Positions 27,063 through 45,047 are shown, counted from the stretch's first letter. The stretch is 64,000 bases of DNA from Cacajao melanocephalus (GCA_963573385.1 CAUYLG010005444.1:62001-126000), one strand, 5' to 3'. The notes: a model not told the origin generated them from the letters alone. Numbers and translations: made by a program.

Positions 27063-27175
27063 CTTTATGTTTTATACTAGTATTGGGGCATTATACTGGT
27101 TTTTAGAATTTTAGGTAATTGTATTACCTGTGAATTTTATATCAAAATTGTAATGGGGGCATTACAAAGTCATAA
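27063..27175 (+). repeat. Direct repeat, left copy
   Basis: 'gttttatactag', 'actggtttttagaatttt', 'gtgaattttatatcaaaatt' and 'ggcattacaaagt' recur in the same order at 27,667-27,752 with about 20 bp fewer. Confidence 0.8.
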
Positions 27176-27209
27176 GATTTGTGACTTTCCTCAATTGTTC
27201 CTATAGATA

Positions 27210-27600
27210 AACATCTGATCGGTCTTTGGAGGTGTTTTTCAGACTGACCCTACCCAGTCTCATGACTTATGGCTCACCTGGTCCTGTAGTCTCCCACCCA
27301 GAGGTGGACTCAGCACACAAGGACTGTTTTCCACACCCCTGCAACTGCATCCTTAACCAATCAGCAGCACTCGTTCCCTAGTCCCCTGCCCACCCTAACC
27401 TATGGGCCTCAGGGAGACAGATTGAGTCATAACTCCAGCTCTCTCACATGATTTGCCTTGTGTGAATTAAATTTCTTCTTTGCTGCAGTCCCATGGTTTC
27501 AGTGGAGTGGTTTGGTCTGTGCAGCAGACAAGAAGAACCCATCAGGCAATTCAGGGGAGAGTTGGAGAATGATTGTTGGTGTGGAAGAAACCCACACATT
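27210..27600 (+). mobile_element. ERV LTR-like segment between direct repeats
   Basis: 'accaatcagcagcac', 'tagtcccctgcccacc', 'cagggagacagattgag', 'gtgaattaaatttcttc' and 'caagaagaaccca' are typical of a primate ERV LTR read on plus. Boundaries are approximate. Confidence 0.6.
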
Positions 27601-27666
27601 TGATTTGGTGTGTGAGTGTTAGGAGTAGAGACAGATGACGGGAGCAAACTCACTTTCTCTTGTTCA

Positions 27667-27752
27667 TGTTTTATACTAGAAGTAGGGTGGTATATTGGTT
27701 TTTAAAATTTTTTATGAATTTTATGTCAAAATTGCAATGGGTATATTACAAA
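27667..27752 (+). repeat. Direct repeat, right copy
   Basis: Diverged copy of 27,063-27,175, about 600 bp downstream, lacking a ~20-bp insert (around 'gtaattgtattacct'). Confidence 0.8.
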
Positions 27753-27784
27753 GTGTTTGTTTTTAAAAAGAAGTGTTGATAGGG

Positions 27785-27935
27785 TCAAGACTCTGCACTA
27801 GATGTTAAGCTTCTTAAAGGCAGGAATGTCTCTTACTCTTTTATCTTTCTCCAACTCTAAACCATCTCCAGTACGTAGAATGTGTTCATTATATAGCTGT
27901 CAGTTAAGTGAATGCTTTACTTACATATTCTTTTA
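27785..27935 (+). mobile_element. L2 LINE 3'-end fragment
   Basis: 'taagcttcttaaaggcagg', 'tccagtacgtagaatg' and 'taagtgaatg' follow the L2 3'-UTR pattern. Confidence 0.55.
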
Positions 27936-30270
<2,335 letters not shown>

Positions 30271-30271
30271 A

Positions 30272-30566
30272 TTTTTTTTTTTTTTAGACAGGGTTTCACT
30301 CTCACCTGGGCTGTAGTGCAGCGGTGTGATCACTGCTTATTGGCAGCATCCACCTCTCGGGCTCAAGCGATTCTCCTGCCTCAGCCTCCTGAGTAGCTCT
30401 GATTACAGGTGTACACCACCATGCCTAACTCATCTCTTGTATTTTTTGTAGAGATGGGGTTTTGCCATGTTGCCCAGGCTGGTCTTGAACTCCCGGGCTC
30501 AAGTGATCTGCCCTCCTTGCCTCCCCAAGTGCTGAGATTACAGATGTGAGCCACCACTCCTGGCCT
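30272..30566 (-). mobile_element. Alu SINE, old
   Basis: Poly-T head, AGACAGGGTTTCACTCTCAC, many substitutions, end CACCACTCCTGGCC. Confidence 0.92.
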
Positions 30567-30639
30567 TGCCTGGCTTCTTAATTAAACATCAGTTGTGAGG
30601 TTGACCTATATTCTTTTGTCTGTCATCAGAGATAGTTCA

Positions 30640-31410
30640 TGGTCTTTGCTGTGTTGAAATTCATCTTTAAACCTCCATTTCCCTCACCCCTCCTTTTATC
30701 TCATGACCAAATCCTGTCAATGTCGTCTTCAAATCTATCAGGCACCACCCAGATTCTAGCCAGCAGTACTTCCTGCATGAACGCTGCTTTGTCTTTTGAT
30801 CCATGTCCTCACTGCCCTTCGTGCTTCTCTCTCCTCCTGTCTACTCATGCAGCTGGCAGGACTGTTACAAAAAGCGGATTATACCAGTTAGTCACATACT
30901 TGAAACATGTCATGAGTTCCCAGTGCATTTAGGGTAATGCCTGCAGCCCACATGTGGTCTACACAGCCCTGTGTGAACTGGCTTGTGCCTGACACCAGCC
31001 TCCGCTCTCTCCCGCCACCCCTGCAGCTTCATTTTGTTCTTCCAGCACCTCCTAAGAGACAAGCTCTTCCCTGTCCTCAACATTGATATTTGTGATTTTT
31101 TTTCCTACTTAGTTTCCCACTCTCTCTTGACCTGGCAAATTCCTGCTCTGTCATTTCTCAAAGAGGCCACCTCCCAATGTTCTTGTCTACATTAAATATT
31201 CCCATCATTTTCATTGCAGTGATTGCCACACCCAACACCAACATTTACCGCATTTACCAACACGACCGTGAGAGTAACTGTTTAATGCTTGTCTTCCCCC
31301 TGGACTGCGGACACTGTAGGGCAGGTCTTTTTGTTTGCTGTTGTAGCTGCAGCGTCTAGCACAGTGTCATGTACAGAATTGCTGCTCAGAAAATGAACAA
31401 ATGAGAGCAG
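30640..31410 (+). mobile_element. L2 LINE, 3' portion
   Basis: 'cttgaaacatgtcatgagtt', 'agggtaatgcctgcagccc', 'tctctcccgccacccctgc', 'ttttcttccagcacctcc'-like, 'gactgcggacactgtaggg', 'tctagcacagtgtcatgtac'. Typical L2a order over about 770 bp. Confidence 0.8.
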
Positions 31411-32494
31411 AGTCTCAGGAACTATGACAAAGTTTACCTGAACATGTAAATGAGATGTAAATGAAGGGGACTTTTTTACGCCTTTTCAGATCTGAAGCTT
31501 TTCAGCTGAAAATAGATAGATTGGGTATCAGGATTTCTGAGCGCCTTGCAGCTCAACCAATCAAGGTAGGCAAACGTTCACTTAATAAGCGGCTCTGGCC
31601 AACGCTCATTCTCTCATTTTCAGAAATACCGTCCCTGAATTAGAAGCAGCATAAACACCATGCCAGTGTTACACTGTGAATGAGACATTAGAGCACAGGC
31701 AACAACATCCATCCCTGTCCTCTGTTACTGTTCTTCCCCACTACTGTAGCAAATACACAATACCTAAATGTCTGAAATAAATGTGCAACAAAGCGCCAGG
31801 TGAGTTGACCTAACTCTGGATTGCCAGCGGCTTTTTAGACCACAAGAGGGAGCTGTTTAAACTCTGGTTAATAAAGAAACAATGGAGAGAGAAGAAATTT
31901 GGCAATCCTAAGGTTGGCCAGATGGGCACCTATTTATATGATATTGACTCTGGAATTCCATTTATTTTTAAGCTACAAAAGTTTTAATTCTTTTTATCTG
32001 CAATGTAATTAGCATTTTAAATAGCGATATTAAAGGCAGTGAGTTGTTTTTGCCTTAAAAGTCTAATTTAAAGTCTCATTTAGCTAGCTTGGAAAAGTAT
32101 AAATATTTAATCAAGGGACGAGGAGGTGAAGACTGCTTTCATCCTGAATCTATTTCCTAAATACTTATTTATAAACAGCCTCATGAACAAATATGCTTTT
32201 CTTTAAAAAATACTGTTTCTTTCAATCGTAAGGTCTTAAATATGTGTGCAAGTCAGATTTTTAAAAAAAGACACAAACTATGACTTAAGAACCGTTTTCT
32301 TAAGAACATTGCAGTCTAGTTATATTCATATGTACATTCCATGAATCCCACTAGATGCCAGCTTCCCCTGCCAACCCTCCTGGTCATCCTGGGAATGAAT
32401 GCAGTTAAATTGTCTAAAGGGACTGGACTCAAGGGCAGAATATGTTTTTCTACAAAGGGGTTAGTGAGAGGGCACATTAGGGGCAGTCAAATGA
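31411..32494. other. Single-copy AT-rich DNA
   Basis: Nothing recognised. No long frame. Confidence 0.45.
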
Positions 32495-32690
32495 CCAATT
32501 GAGTGTCTATATAGGCCAGTCACTGTGCTTAAAGCACCGGACGTGGACTAGATCATTAATTCCTTCCAAAGCTGCAAGGTAGCTTATTTCAGAGATGAGA
32601 AAACAGAAAGGTTAAGTGACTTGCAGAAGATCACAGCTGTATGAAGCGGGGGAGCCAGGATTTGAATCCCCCTGCACACTGAGGCTCACT
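32495..32690 (+). mobile_element. MIR SINE
   Basis: 'gccagtcactgtgcttaaag', 'gatgagaaaacagaaaggtt', 'aagtgacttgcagaagatca', 'gagccaggatttgaatccc' follow the MIR consensus in plus orientation. Confidence 0.9.
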
Positions 32691-33314
32691 AAATATGATT
32701 CTTCTCAGCTGGCAAGTCTGACGGTGAGTTAAAGCATCAGGCCTCTGGATGAAATGCTCCTTTCCCTGCAATGGGCCAAATCTGTACACTGTTATCTTCA
32801 TTTTGAACAATGGGATTCTGCCAAGATTCTCTTCTTCCTGTAAAATGTTTTGTCCTAAGAAGGGAGAGAAAGGTTTTGTCATTGTACACGGGATACCATA
32901 TCCAGGATGATTGTCAGTGAATAGGAAATGTGGCAAACATGATGGTTTTTTGCTGATTCACTTGTGTGATGTCAAGACTCATGGGAATACAGACAGACCT
33001 ATTTGAATCACAGACATCACTCGATGTTAAAAGGGAAGCCACGAGAATGTTCTAAGGCAAAGGACTTCTAAAACATTTCAACATTTTACCATAGTCGTCC
33101 TAGGACCTGAGTGTGTTTTGAGTAAATATTCAAACTTGTCATGTGAGCAGAAACATAAATGTCATCTTCCTGGCTCATGGTGGGACTGTGGCCCATTTGT
33201 TACAGGGGAATTGGGGGCTAAGAATCCTCTTGCAAATGATTATCTATTGCCATTCTGCATTTCCTCCTTACCCTACCCCCAGTCCTATTCCTAGCTGGAA
33301 TCTTTAAATACTTA
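32691..33314. other. Single-copy DNA, nothing recognised
   Basis: No element recognised. Confidence 0.45.
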
Positions 33315-33326
33315 GAAAACATTGCT

Positions 33327-33670
33327 GGCCGGACGCAGTGCCTCATGCCCACAATCCCAGCACTTTGGGAGGTTAAGGTGGAATCAATTGCTTGAGCCAA
33401 GGAATTCAAGACCAGCCTGGGGAACATGGCAACCTCCTGTCTCTACAAATACCTTTAAAAAAAATAGCCAGGCTTGGTGGTGTGCACCTGTAGTACCAGC
33501 TCCTCAGGAGGCTGAGGTGGGAGGATCACTTGAGCCCAAGAATTCAAGGCTACAGTGAGCTATGATCACACCACTGCACTCTAGTTCAGTCTAGACAACA
33601 GAGTGAGACCCTGTCTTCCACCCCAACACTGCCACCAAAAAAAAAAAAAAGAAAAAAAAGAAAAGAAGAA
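33327..33670 (+). mobile_element. Alu SINE, full length
   Basis: GGCCGGACGCAGTGCCTCA head, full dimer, tail of A with G interruptions. GAAAACATTGCT is exactly duplicated at 33,315-33,326 and 33,671-33,682. Confidence 0.96.
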
Positions 33671-33682
33671 GAAAACATTGCT

Positions 33683-34072
33683 GATTTTCCTTATTATAGT
33701 ATTTATGAACAAACAACAATTCTGAATACAAAAATAAATGAACCAAATCTCATCCTTTAATCTTTTGTAATGTGTCTTCAAGTCTCCACTCAAATAATTT
33801 TTCTTGTAAGTCAGGCACAGAATTTCAGAGTTTTTAAGAAGCCCTAAAAGTCATAGTGCCTTAGGATTCCTAGATTTTATCTTGCTAGCCCTTTTAATTT
33901 CAGTGATTGACCAAATACAGCACCAGGGCCAAGATGTCACATGATTTTGACTTCAGAAATGTGTATTAAAATATGGCAGTAGGCGTGAGAAGCTTCTCTG
34001 GAAGTAGGTGTAGGCATGAATCTCACGCATTCCTTCCCTACAGGGTTGCCGGGGTAAACACAGGCTGTCTGG
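33683..34072. other. Single-copy DNA, nothing recognised
   Basis: No element recognised. Confidence 0.4.
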
Positions 34073-34233
34073 AAAGGTGGTATGTGCCTGTGGTCTCAGC
34101 TACTGGGGAGGCTGAGGTGGGAGAATTTGCTTGAACCCGGGAGATGGAGGTTGCAGTGAGAGGAGATCGCACCCCTGCACTCCAGTCTGGGTGACGGAGT
34201 GAGACCCTGCCTCAAAAAAAAAAAAAATTAATA
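34073..34233 (+). mobile_element. Alu right-half fragment
   Basis: 'gtgcctgtggtctcagctac' through 'gagaccctgcctc' and an A-tail; the left monomer is absent. Confidence 0.88.
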
Positions 34234-34439
34234 AAAAAGAACAGGCTGTTCAACAAACTTGAATTTTGGATAAACAACAGACATGTTTTTCAGCCTAAGT
34301 GTGTTCCAAATGTTACATAGGAGATACTTGTATTTAAAATCATCTGTTGTTGATCTGAAATCCAGATGTAACTGGATGTGCTGCATTTGCATTTGCTGAA
34401 TCTGCCAGCCCTTTTCTCTTCCCTCTAACTGATCAGATG

Positions 34440-34625
34440 GAGCTTAGTGGTTAAGAGGTTAGCCCTGGATCCAGACCACTCGGAAGACCTGATAGCTGTG
34501 TGAATTTCAGCAACTGACTTAGCTTCTCTGTGCTTAGTTTTCTCATCTATAAATGAGGATAATAATAGAACCAATTCACCTTATAGTCAGAAATAAATGA
34601 TTTAAGGCATGAAACCACTTAGTAA
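34440..34625 (-). mobile_element. MIR SINE
   Basis: Reverse MIR: 'gctgtgtgaatttcagcaac', 'ttttctcatctataaatgag', 'gataataatagaacc', 'aaatgatttaaggc'. Confidence 0.85.
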
Positions 34626-34634
34626 TTGTCTCAG

Positions 34635-35283
<649 letters not shown>

Positions 35284-35334
35284 AATTGAGTGACTACGCA
35301 AGACATGTTAGATATTATTACTTTTAGAGATGTT

Positions 35335-35435
35335 CCTTATATCTAAAACACTCACATTTACAGTATTGTGGCAGCTATTTTGAGAACTAAATGAGATAGT
35401 GTACTGACAGCATTTGGCATAGAGTGTGCCTTCCT
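35335..35435 (-). mobile_element. MIR fragment
   Basis: 'ttgagaactaaatgagatag' and 'cagcatttggcatagagtg' match the reverse MIR core-to-5' part. Confidence 0.5.
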
Positions 35436-36534
35436 TAACCAAAATAGCTACGCTTCTATGAAGGTTTGTGTGTCATCAGAACCCTTTCTTTCATTTATTT
35501 TAAAGGATTGTAGACATCTGAAGATGCAGCACTTTGTACTATGACTACTGAGGAATGATTTTTGAAAGGTCCCCAGAGAGAAAGAGAAACAGAGGATTTA
35601 GCAAATAGCTTTCTTCTCAACACTGTGATGATATACACCTGTGGCTGAGCTTATAAATTTATTGAGAAATTCTGAGTCCAGAGAGAGGAAGCAATTTGGG
35701 CCAGGCCAAGTGAGTCCAAGGTCCAAGTCCAAAGTATATAAAAAAGTAGGACCTATTACTTGGGTGGGTAAGGCTTGAAGACTTGAGGCATAGAGAGAAA
35801 GAGTCTCTTGTTGTCCACAGCTATTTGACTGGTTTATGTGGCTGTGTCCCCCGGCCCCTACTCTCTCAAACTCCAGGAACACTCACTTCCTCACAGGGGA
35901 TGGTAGGAAAGGGGTGTGGTGTTTCCCCATGGGGGCGTGAGTATGGCAGCCGGCTAGACAGCTCTCCAGAGGCTTCTTTGGGGGTTAATGAATCCTCCCA
36001 CGTGGCTTATTCACCCCCAGGGAAGGACCTGAGTACTAGGGAGAATAGTTACTCATGCAGAGCCCCAGCTGTGTCAGAGGAACCGTCAAATATAAATTCA
36101 AGATCTAACACTTTTTATTATCTATGAACAGCTGAGAAATTGGAGGTCCCTGAACACTGGAATCTGCAGATCCCGAGAGCTATGTGCGTGCAATATTGAT
36201 GAGACTTCCATCCTGTCATCAATTTTCTAAGTTGGAAATCATTAGAAAAAGGACAAAATGAAATAGACTTTTTCTTCTCGTCCTATTATCTACTCCAGAG
36301 ATTCTCTGTGGGGCTATCCAAATAGAGCATACCTGTTTGCCTATTTAAAGCAAAGGCCGGAGAAGAGAAAAGAAAGCCCAGAGCATACTCTTTGGACTGA
36401 GCTTTATCTAGAGAGGAAACCAGGCAGGGATGAAGAGCAAGGCCAAATATAGACTCTTTCTGCTCCTTAGGGATGCAAGTGTGCACCAAGGTTAGAACCA
36501 CAATATGTCAGAACTGGAATGTGGCATAGACATC
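35436..36534. other. Single-copy DNA, nothing recognised
   Basis: No element recognised over about 1.1 kb. The 114-codon frame at 35,783-36,127 (+) lacks recognisable features. Confidence 0.4.
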
Positions 36535-36690
36535 TGATACATAGGTAGATATCTGATACATCTAATACAACCTGTCAGTTTCCACACAAGGAAGCCAAAG
36601 CCTAGAACAGTCTGGAGACTTCCACGAGGCCATATGTCTGGTTAGAGGTAGAACTGGAATGAGAACCTTGTTCTTTTGTCCCCCTGACTA
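36535..36690 (+). mobile_element. MIR fragment
   Basis: 'cacaaggaagccaaagcc', 'gaggccatatgtctggttag', 'aggtagaactggaatgagaa' follow the 3' half of MIR. Confidence 0.65.
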
Positions 36691-36699
36691 TTGTTGGTT

Positions 36700-38247
<1,548 letters not shown>

Positions 38248-38312
38248 GGGGGTGTGGGTGGGGGGGGTGGCAGCAGTGGGTGGGGAAGAAGCAGAGGGAG
38301 GGGGAGAAGGAG
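38248..38312 (+). repeat. G-rich tract with G-quadruplex potential
   Basis: G runs of 5, 3 and 8 separated by TGT and T (38,248-38,267), then further G3-G5 runs mixed with A to about 38,312. Confidence 0.7.
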
Positions 38313-38439
38313 GTGATGAAATACGGTCATAGATCCTTTACCTCAAGGCAAGGTACCAGCAGTGTCAAAGGCGAGTACTCCAGCATGCTATGTGTGTGAA
38401 CTGGAGAGGAAATCCACTTAGGGGGCAGCCTTAAGGAAA

Positions 38440-38720
38440 GAAAGGGAGGAATTAGGAAAGACTGCATATGTTAATAGAAGGTGGCATTCCAACAGGTCCT
38501 TGAAGACTGAGTCAGCATAATGTTGCAAAGCTCGGAACATCAGAGGGGAAGGAATAGCCCAGTTTGGCTGGAAGTAGGTTACTTGAGGGAGCTGGGAGAG
38601 GGAAGCTTGGAAAAATGTTCCCGGGAGAACTTTGGCTGAGAAGGAGTTTGGTCTTCAGTTGACAGGCAATGGGAAAGTCTTGGAAATCATTGCGCTGAGG
38701 ACCGAGATGCAGTCAGATAA
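38440..38720 (+). mobile_element. Probable ancient interspersed repeat
   Basis: 'ggtccttgaagactgagtc', 'ggagtttggtcttcagttg', 'gcaatgggaaagtcttgg' recall a common mammalian-wide repeat whose name I cannot give. Confidence 0.35.
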
Positions 38721-38899
38721 CTACTGTTGTTTTTCTCTGTGACATCTTTACTAGAAACAAATGGCAAACAAGTTAGCTGATGGGGCAATCTCATTTAGGT
38801 CAAGGAAACTACATTGTGACACAGAACTAATGACATCTTACCTCCTATACTTTCTACATGTTTGTGACTTTCTATATAAATGTTTTCCGTATGAATAGC

Positions 38900-39270
38900 C
38901 AGAGAGGCTGTGAAGTACTGCTGAGAGAATCCTCAGAAGAAGATGTATGCAATGATGTGGATGAATCTCAGAGGACTCATGCTAAGCAAAAGAAGGCAGA
39001 TCCAAAGATTTACGTGCTGTGCATTCATTTCTATGATATTCTAAAAAAGGCAAAACCATAGAAAAGTAAAACAGAACGGTGCCTGTCGGGGGTTAGGGGT
39101 GGGGGAAAAGATCTGACAGCCTTCAAGAGGAAGGAATTATTTGGGGTTTTAAAGTTGTTCTATATCCTGTTTATTTTGGTGGTTACAAGAATGTATGCAT
39201 GTGTTATAGTTCATATACCTTAACATCAAAATTTTTACTATATGTAAATTTAAAGCACAAATATACAAGG
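38900..39270 (+). mobile_element. L1M-type LINE 3' end
   Basis: 'gatgtggatgaatctcagag', 'catgctaagcaaaagaagg', 'ggtggttacaagaatgtatg', 'atacttaacatcaaaattt'-like ending with a short A-rich tail. An old, 5'-truncated copy. Confidence 0.75.
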
Positions 39271-40469
39271 AAAAGAAGGTTCAATTATGTTTAGATAATG
39301 TTTTTTGATGTCCAGTTCTTCAAAAACTGGTAATTTCTTTGTAGTATGTATGGCAAGTATGTACACATATAGGTATATTTAACTGAATATGTATATATAT
39401 TATTCAATAATGAATTATCTTACTATGGCTATAAAAGAAAGCCTACTGTGTTTTTTCAGATATTCAGGGACTTTATTAGAGATCCCACTGTCCTTGCTGT
39501 ATTAATAGATATGACACTTGTGAATAGTATATTAATTGTTTTCACAGTGACAACGCTTGAAATATTTCACCTTCTAAGATTTCCTTACACATTCTTCTTC
39601 CAATCTTGTTTATGTTAGAAATATGCTTAATAAAGTTTTTGATTATAATCATATTAAATATAAACCTCAAATCAGACTGGATCTCACAGATTTTGATTTA
39701 GTGGTGTTCAAATAAATGGAGTTAGCTTTTGAAGTCTGGTTGTCACAAACACTTTTCTATCAGCAGGGAATCTCAGTGATAGGTGACTGTCTTTTCAAAG
39801 GACAGCTATTGCAACACATAATCCAAATCAAAGTCTCAGCCCACATTATCCATGTGCTGAGGCTGGAAAGTAAAGGGCTTTGTTGTTTATTATAGCTCAG
39901 GATAAAAAGAGGGACTGCCCTATCATAGATTACAAGTTTTCCAAAATGATTTCATTCCATATTTCCTTTGAAGCTTTTTTTCTCTTACTCTTACTCACTG
40001 TGTGTTTTTGACTAAAATAACGGTTGACGCTTCTTTTAAAATAACGCATTGCCTTTTGACTTAAACCTGTATTTAACTCTGTAGAATAGTAGGTTCCTGG
40101 GTCTGAGTGTCATGCTCCTCAACTCCACCATGTTTATAGTTTGCATGTTAATAGGGTGGTGCTCCCAGCCAGAGAGGGGGCCCCAACCAAATCTAACTTC
40201 TCTTTAGAGGCAAAGGGCTGCAGCCACAAACCACGCGAATTCCTTTCGGGGCATGGGATGGAAGGAACAATTTGGATGTGCACTGGTGCTTTTAGTTTCG
40301 TTCTCATGGATAGCTGTCACTGATGATAAAGGGCAATATGTGTTGTCAGAGTTATTTTTAAATTAGCAAAATTTGGTAGATGAGATTTTAAGGTCCTTAA
40401 AATGTTCCAGGGCACTGCCTTCCTCAGACATAATTGGAACACTTTCACTTGTTAGCTATGTTTCCATTG
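39271..40469. other. Single-copy AT-rich DNA
   Basis: Nothing recognised over 1.2 kb. Confidence 0.45.
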
Positions 40470-41100
40470 CAGAGTTCCTCATTTCTGCCTCATTGCCATA
40501 GGGCCAAACCCTGCCTGAACCTTCGCTGTATTCAGACTGCTCCTGTTCTCTCTCCTCCGTTTACACAGTTGCAGAACTGACTGACAAAACAAATCTATTT
40601 AAAATTCTCTAATGGATTATCATCGTTCTCCGGAGAGAATCCAAAATTCTCAACCAGTCTCGAAAGTCTGTAGACCTTGCCCATTCTAGGAGCTGCGTTT
40701 CTTACTGATTTCATTTACCACCTTAGTTCTTCCTTCCTGAGAGCTTTGGTACATGTTCGCTCCACCTGGAATGCTCTTCTTCCTAGACTGCTCTTTCCTT
40801 CTCGGTCTTCAGATGGCTGCTCGTGCAGCCCTCCCCAGAGTTGACACCCCCAGCCCCAGGTCTGAGTCAACACCCCTTTGTATTAATACCTCTTATTTCT
40901 CCTTGGTAGCACCTGTCAAAATTGCATTGAGAAATTAGTTATGACATTATTTCTTGATTGCTTTCCCTGATAGAATCAGCCCATGCTTCTCGGGAACATT
41001 TCTGTCTATTCCCTGGTGTTTTCCAGAGCTTAGCTGAATGCCTTGTTCATGGTGTTTGTGCAGTGAGTATTCACTGAACAGATAAATGAAAGACCAAGGC
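40470..41100 (+). mobile_element. L2 LINE, 3' portion
   Basis: 'tctctaatggattatcatcg', 'ctgtagaccttgccc', 'cgctccacctggaatgctct', 'tgcagtgagtattcactga' in L2 order. Confidence 0.75.
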
Positions 41101-41164
41101 AACCATATTGAATAAGCAAAGTGGTAAAATGAGAATCAGCACAAGTTGGTTCCATTCTGCACAT

Positions 41165-41335
41165 CTGTGGGCCTCAAACCATACTATGCACATGCGTCAC
41201 CCGGGGAGGTGCCATTCTCAGAAACAATGATTTTATACATTTGAAGCAGTGGCCAGGAAGCTGCATGTGGAATGGGCATCTTGCGTGACTCTGACGCAAG
41301 TGCTTGAGGACCGTTCTTTGAGAAACACTGCTGTG
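41165..41335 (-). mobile_element. MER5A-type hAT-Charlie MITE
   Basis: 'gcgtcacccggggaggtg', 'ctgacgcaagtgcttgagga', 'ctttgagaaacactgctg'. The right end is the inverted form of the CAGTGGTTCTCAAAG terminus. Confidence 0.7.
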
Positions 41336-42063
41336 AAATGCGTATTTCCACATAAGCCAGTCCAAGGTTATTTTAGCACAGCATTGGTGCAAACTGTTTG
41401 GGTATAGTGATCGAATTCAACATCACCAACTTGAAAATAGATTTACAACTTAGAGAACATTTTAAAAAATGGACCCCCTGTAACTGAGTAGTAATTAAAA
41501 TGTGGAAATATTTGAAAAAAATTTTCGTGATAAAATCGAGTTAGAACACTTTATTTAAGTAGAAAATAAGCTTATGATGCTGTTTAAACTAGTAAACCCA
41601 TGAATGTTGGTAAGCATACATAAGTCAATTATGATGACTAAGACTAATTTTCCCAAATTAATCCTTTATTATTTTTAAATGAAGAACCAATATAGATAAT
41701 TCATATAGATAAAATACACATTCATATAAAGGCACATTAAATCAGCTCCAGCTACCCCAGTTGATGTTCTCTTAAATTGTTACTCTATACCATATGTTTG
41801 TTTAATATGATATACTTAACAGAATGTTATGTGATATAATTATAATATAATATTTTCTTGCATTAGATGAATAAACTTCATAAGTTCCAGGGTAGGGTCT
41901 AGGGCAATTTCCCTGATCTACAAAAGTGTTCAATTAATATTTATTGAATAGATAATGACTCATGTATTTTAACTCTCATTCAATTTTCCTCTATACCCAG
42001 AAATTAGAAGAAAATAACAAATAAATCTTCATATACCAAATCAACCCTTTTTAGAAAACCCAA
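41336..42063. other. AT-rich DNA containing the direct-repeat copy
   Basis: Apart from the repeat at 41,640-41,840, nothing recognised. Confidence 0.4.
41640..41840 (+). repeat. Direct repeat, left copy
   Basis: 'attaatcctttattattttt', 'aaatgaagaaccaatataga', 'cacattcatataaa', 'cccagttgatgttctctta' recur in order at 43,270-43,500. Confidence 0.8.
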
Positions 42064-42750
<687 letters not shown>

Positions 42751-43269
42751 CCGAGATTTCTCCTCCCTACCTCAGTAGCGTGGGCAGCAGAGGTAGACAC
42801 AGTTCTCCTTGGCAGCCATCAGTTCATGTCTCTGCTGTCACTTCTGGCATACACATCAGTGTGTGTTTTCGGCGGGATGACAGTGGCTTTATACATCTTT
42901 CAATATGATCACCTCATTTCACACCAGGTGATGGTGACTCCGAATCAATATGAAAAGAAAAAATTCAGAGGCAAAAGATGATGGTTTTCACTCTTTAAGT
43001 TTGTTCTACTCGTGCAAAAACCTGATGCTGATTGGATTCTCTGTGCTTTTCCTTTAATGGGATAATGGAAGGGGAAGAATAAGAAGAATATGACTGAGGG
43101 AATGTGCAGCTCTGACTGGTTATTATTTTATTGTATTTTATTTTAGAGGTGCCATCAATGCATTTTCTTGGCTCTCATGTCTTTCTGAGAGTTTTATATG
43201 TTGTAATTGCCTGGGAAAATTACCAACTTATTTAAATTAAGTGTCCTTAAAGAGATCAGCTTTTCAGAT
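42751..43269. other. Single-copy DNA, nothing recognised
   Basis: No element recognised. Confidence 0.4.
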
Positions 43270-43500
43270 GACGAAAGACTCATTTTCCCACATTAATCCT
43301 TTATTTTATTATTTTTAAATGAAGGACAAATATGGATAATATAGATTTTGAGGTAGATAAAACACACATTCATATAAATATGCATTAAATCTTCAGCTCT
43401 AGCTAACCCAGTTGATGTTTTCTTAGATTTTTGCTCTATCTGTATTATACATTTGTATAATATATTTAACATAATGTTAACTTCATTAATATATTAATAG
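43270..43500 (+). repeat. Direct repeat, right copy
   Basis: Diverged copy of 41,640-41,840 in the same orientation about 1.6 kb downstream, with 'ttttgaggtagataaaac' extra relative to the left copy. Confidence 0.8.
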
Positions 43501-44016
<516 letters not shown>

Positions 44017-44812
44017 AGTAAAAGTATTCTTTATATTCCATTAAGAGTCTTTTCAATATCATGATCACTTATATTTAGTTGCAGGCTTTCCATGGAAATA
44101 AAGGTGTCATTGATCATGATTAATGATTATCTTCAGTTAAAAGTGTTCAGGTATCAGTTTATCTGTATTGGTCCTTTGGTTAGTAGCTGTTTTCAATATT
44201 TCAGATAGTGTTAAAAATCACTGAAGAGACAATCTGCAAGGTGTGGCATTCAACAGTTTAGAAAAAACAAATTTACCATGTACCCTGCCACACAAACTGT
44301 CCTGTTGAATTACCAGGGTCACAGCTACCCCACTGACATCCTGTGAGTTACCCCCGTTTGGTAGAGAGATCACAAGCTCAGGTGGTGGTAGTGGGGTAGT
44401 GGGGAAAAAAGCATAATTCTCTTATGCTACAGGAAGTATGTTTGGCATATGTAGGAAGCTCTCTTACTGGCCAAACTAGGTGTCCTGGGGGTGGAGCTTA
44501 TCACGTAAGCCCAGGTGTCTGAGAATGAAAGACCTGGGATCTGAGTGAATCAGTTTTGCCAACAGGGAGCTATCCAAGGTTCTGGCCTCTTCCATCAGCA
44601 CTTGCTGATCCTGTAGCACATAGCTGCTCTGCCAACAGTAACATGTGCTGTTTTGTCAGAAAGGAGCCAGCCTGACTGCCTGAGCCAAGTTCTGTCGTGT
44701 TTGACTTGGTCTGACCTATGCCTGGCCTGGCCTTTCCTAACCTCTGTACCTCGCCTAACCTGTGCCTGTTGTGGCCATGACACTGTCTACTGTGACAGCT
44801 GCCCTACTTATA
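44017..44812. other. Single-copy DNA with degenerate CCT-rich stretch
   Basis: Mostly unassigned. At about 44,700-44,770 there is a run of loosely repeated CCTGGCC/CCTAACC units. Confidence 0.4.
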
Positions 44813-44820
44813 ACCTAGAC

Positions 44821-45047
44821 CAAGCTTGTCCAACACGCAGCATGTGGGTCATAGGCAGCCCAGGATGGCTTTGAATGTGGCCCAACACAAATTCGTAAAC
44901 TTTCTTAAAATATTATAAGTTTTTTTGTGATTTTTTTTTTGTCATCAGCTATAGTTAGTACATTAATGTTTCTGTATTTTACATGTGGCCCAAGACAATT
45001 CTTCTAATGTGGCCCAGGAAAGGAAGCCAAAAGATAGGACACCCCTG
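44821..45047 (+). mobile_element. Nonautonomous hAT-type DNA transposon
   Basis: Ends CAAGCTTGTCC and GGACACCCCTG. Flanked by an exact 8-bp duplication ACCTAGAC (44,813-44,820 and 45,048-45,055), the hAT hallmark. Interior has 'ggctttgaatgtggcccaac' and 'gtggcccaagacaattcttc', a common primate MER family whose number I do not recall. Confidence 0.88.
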
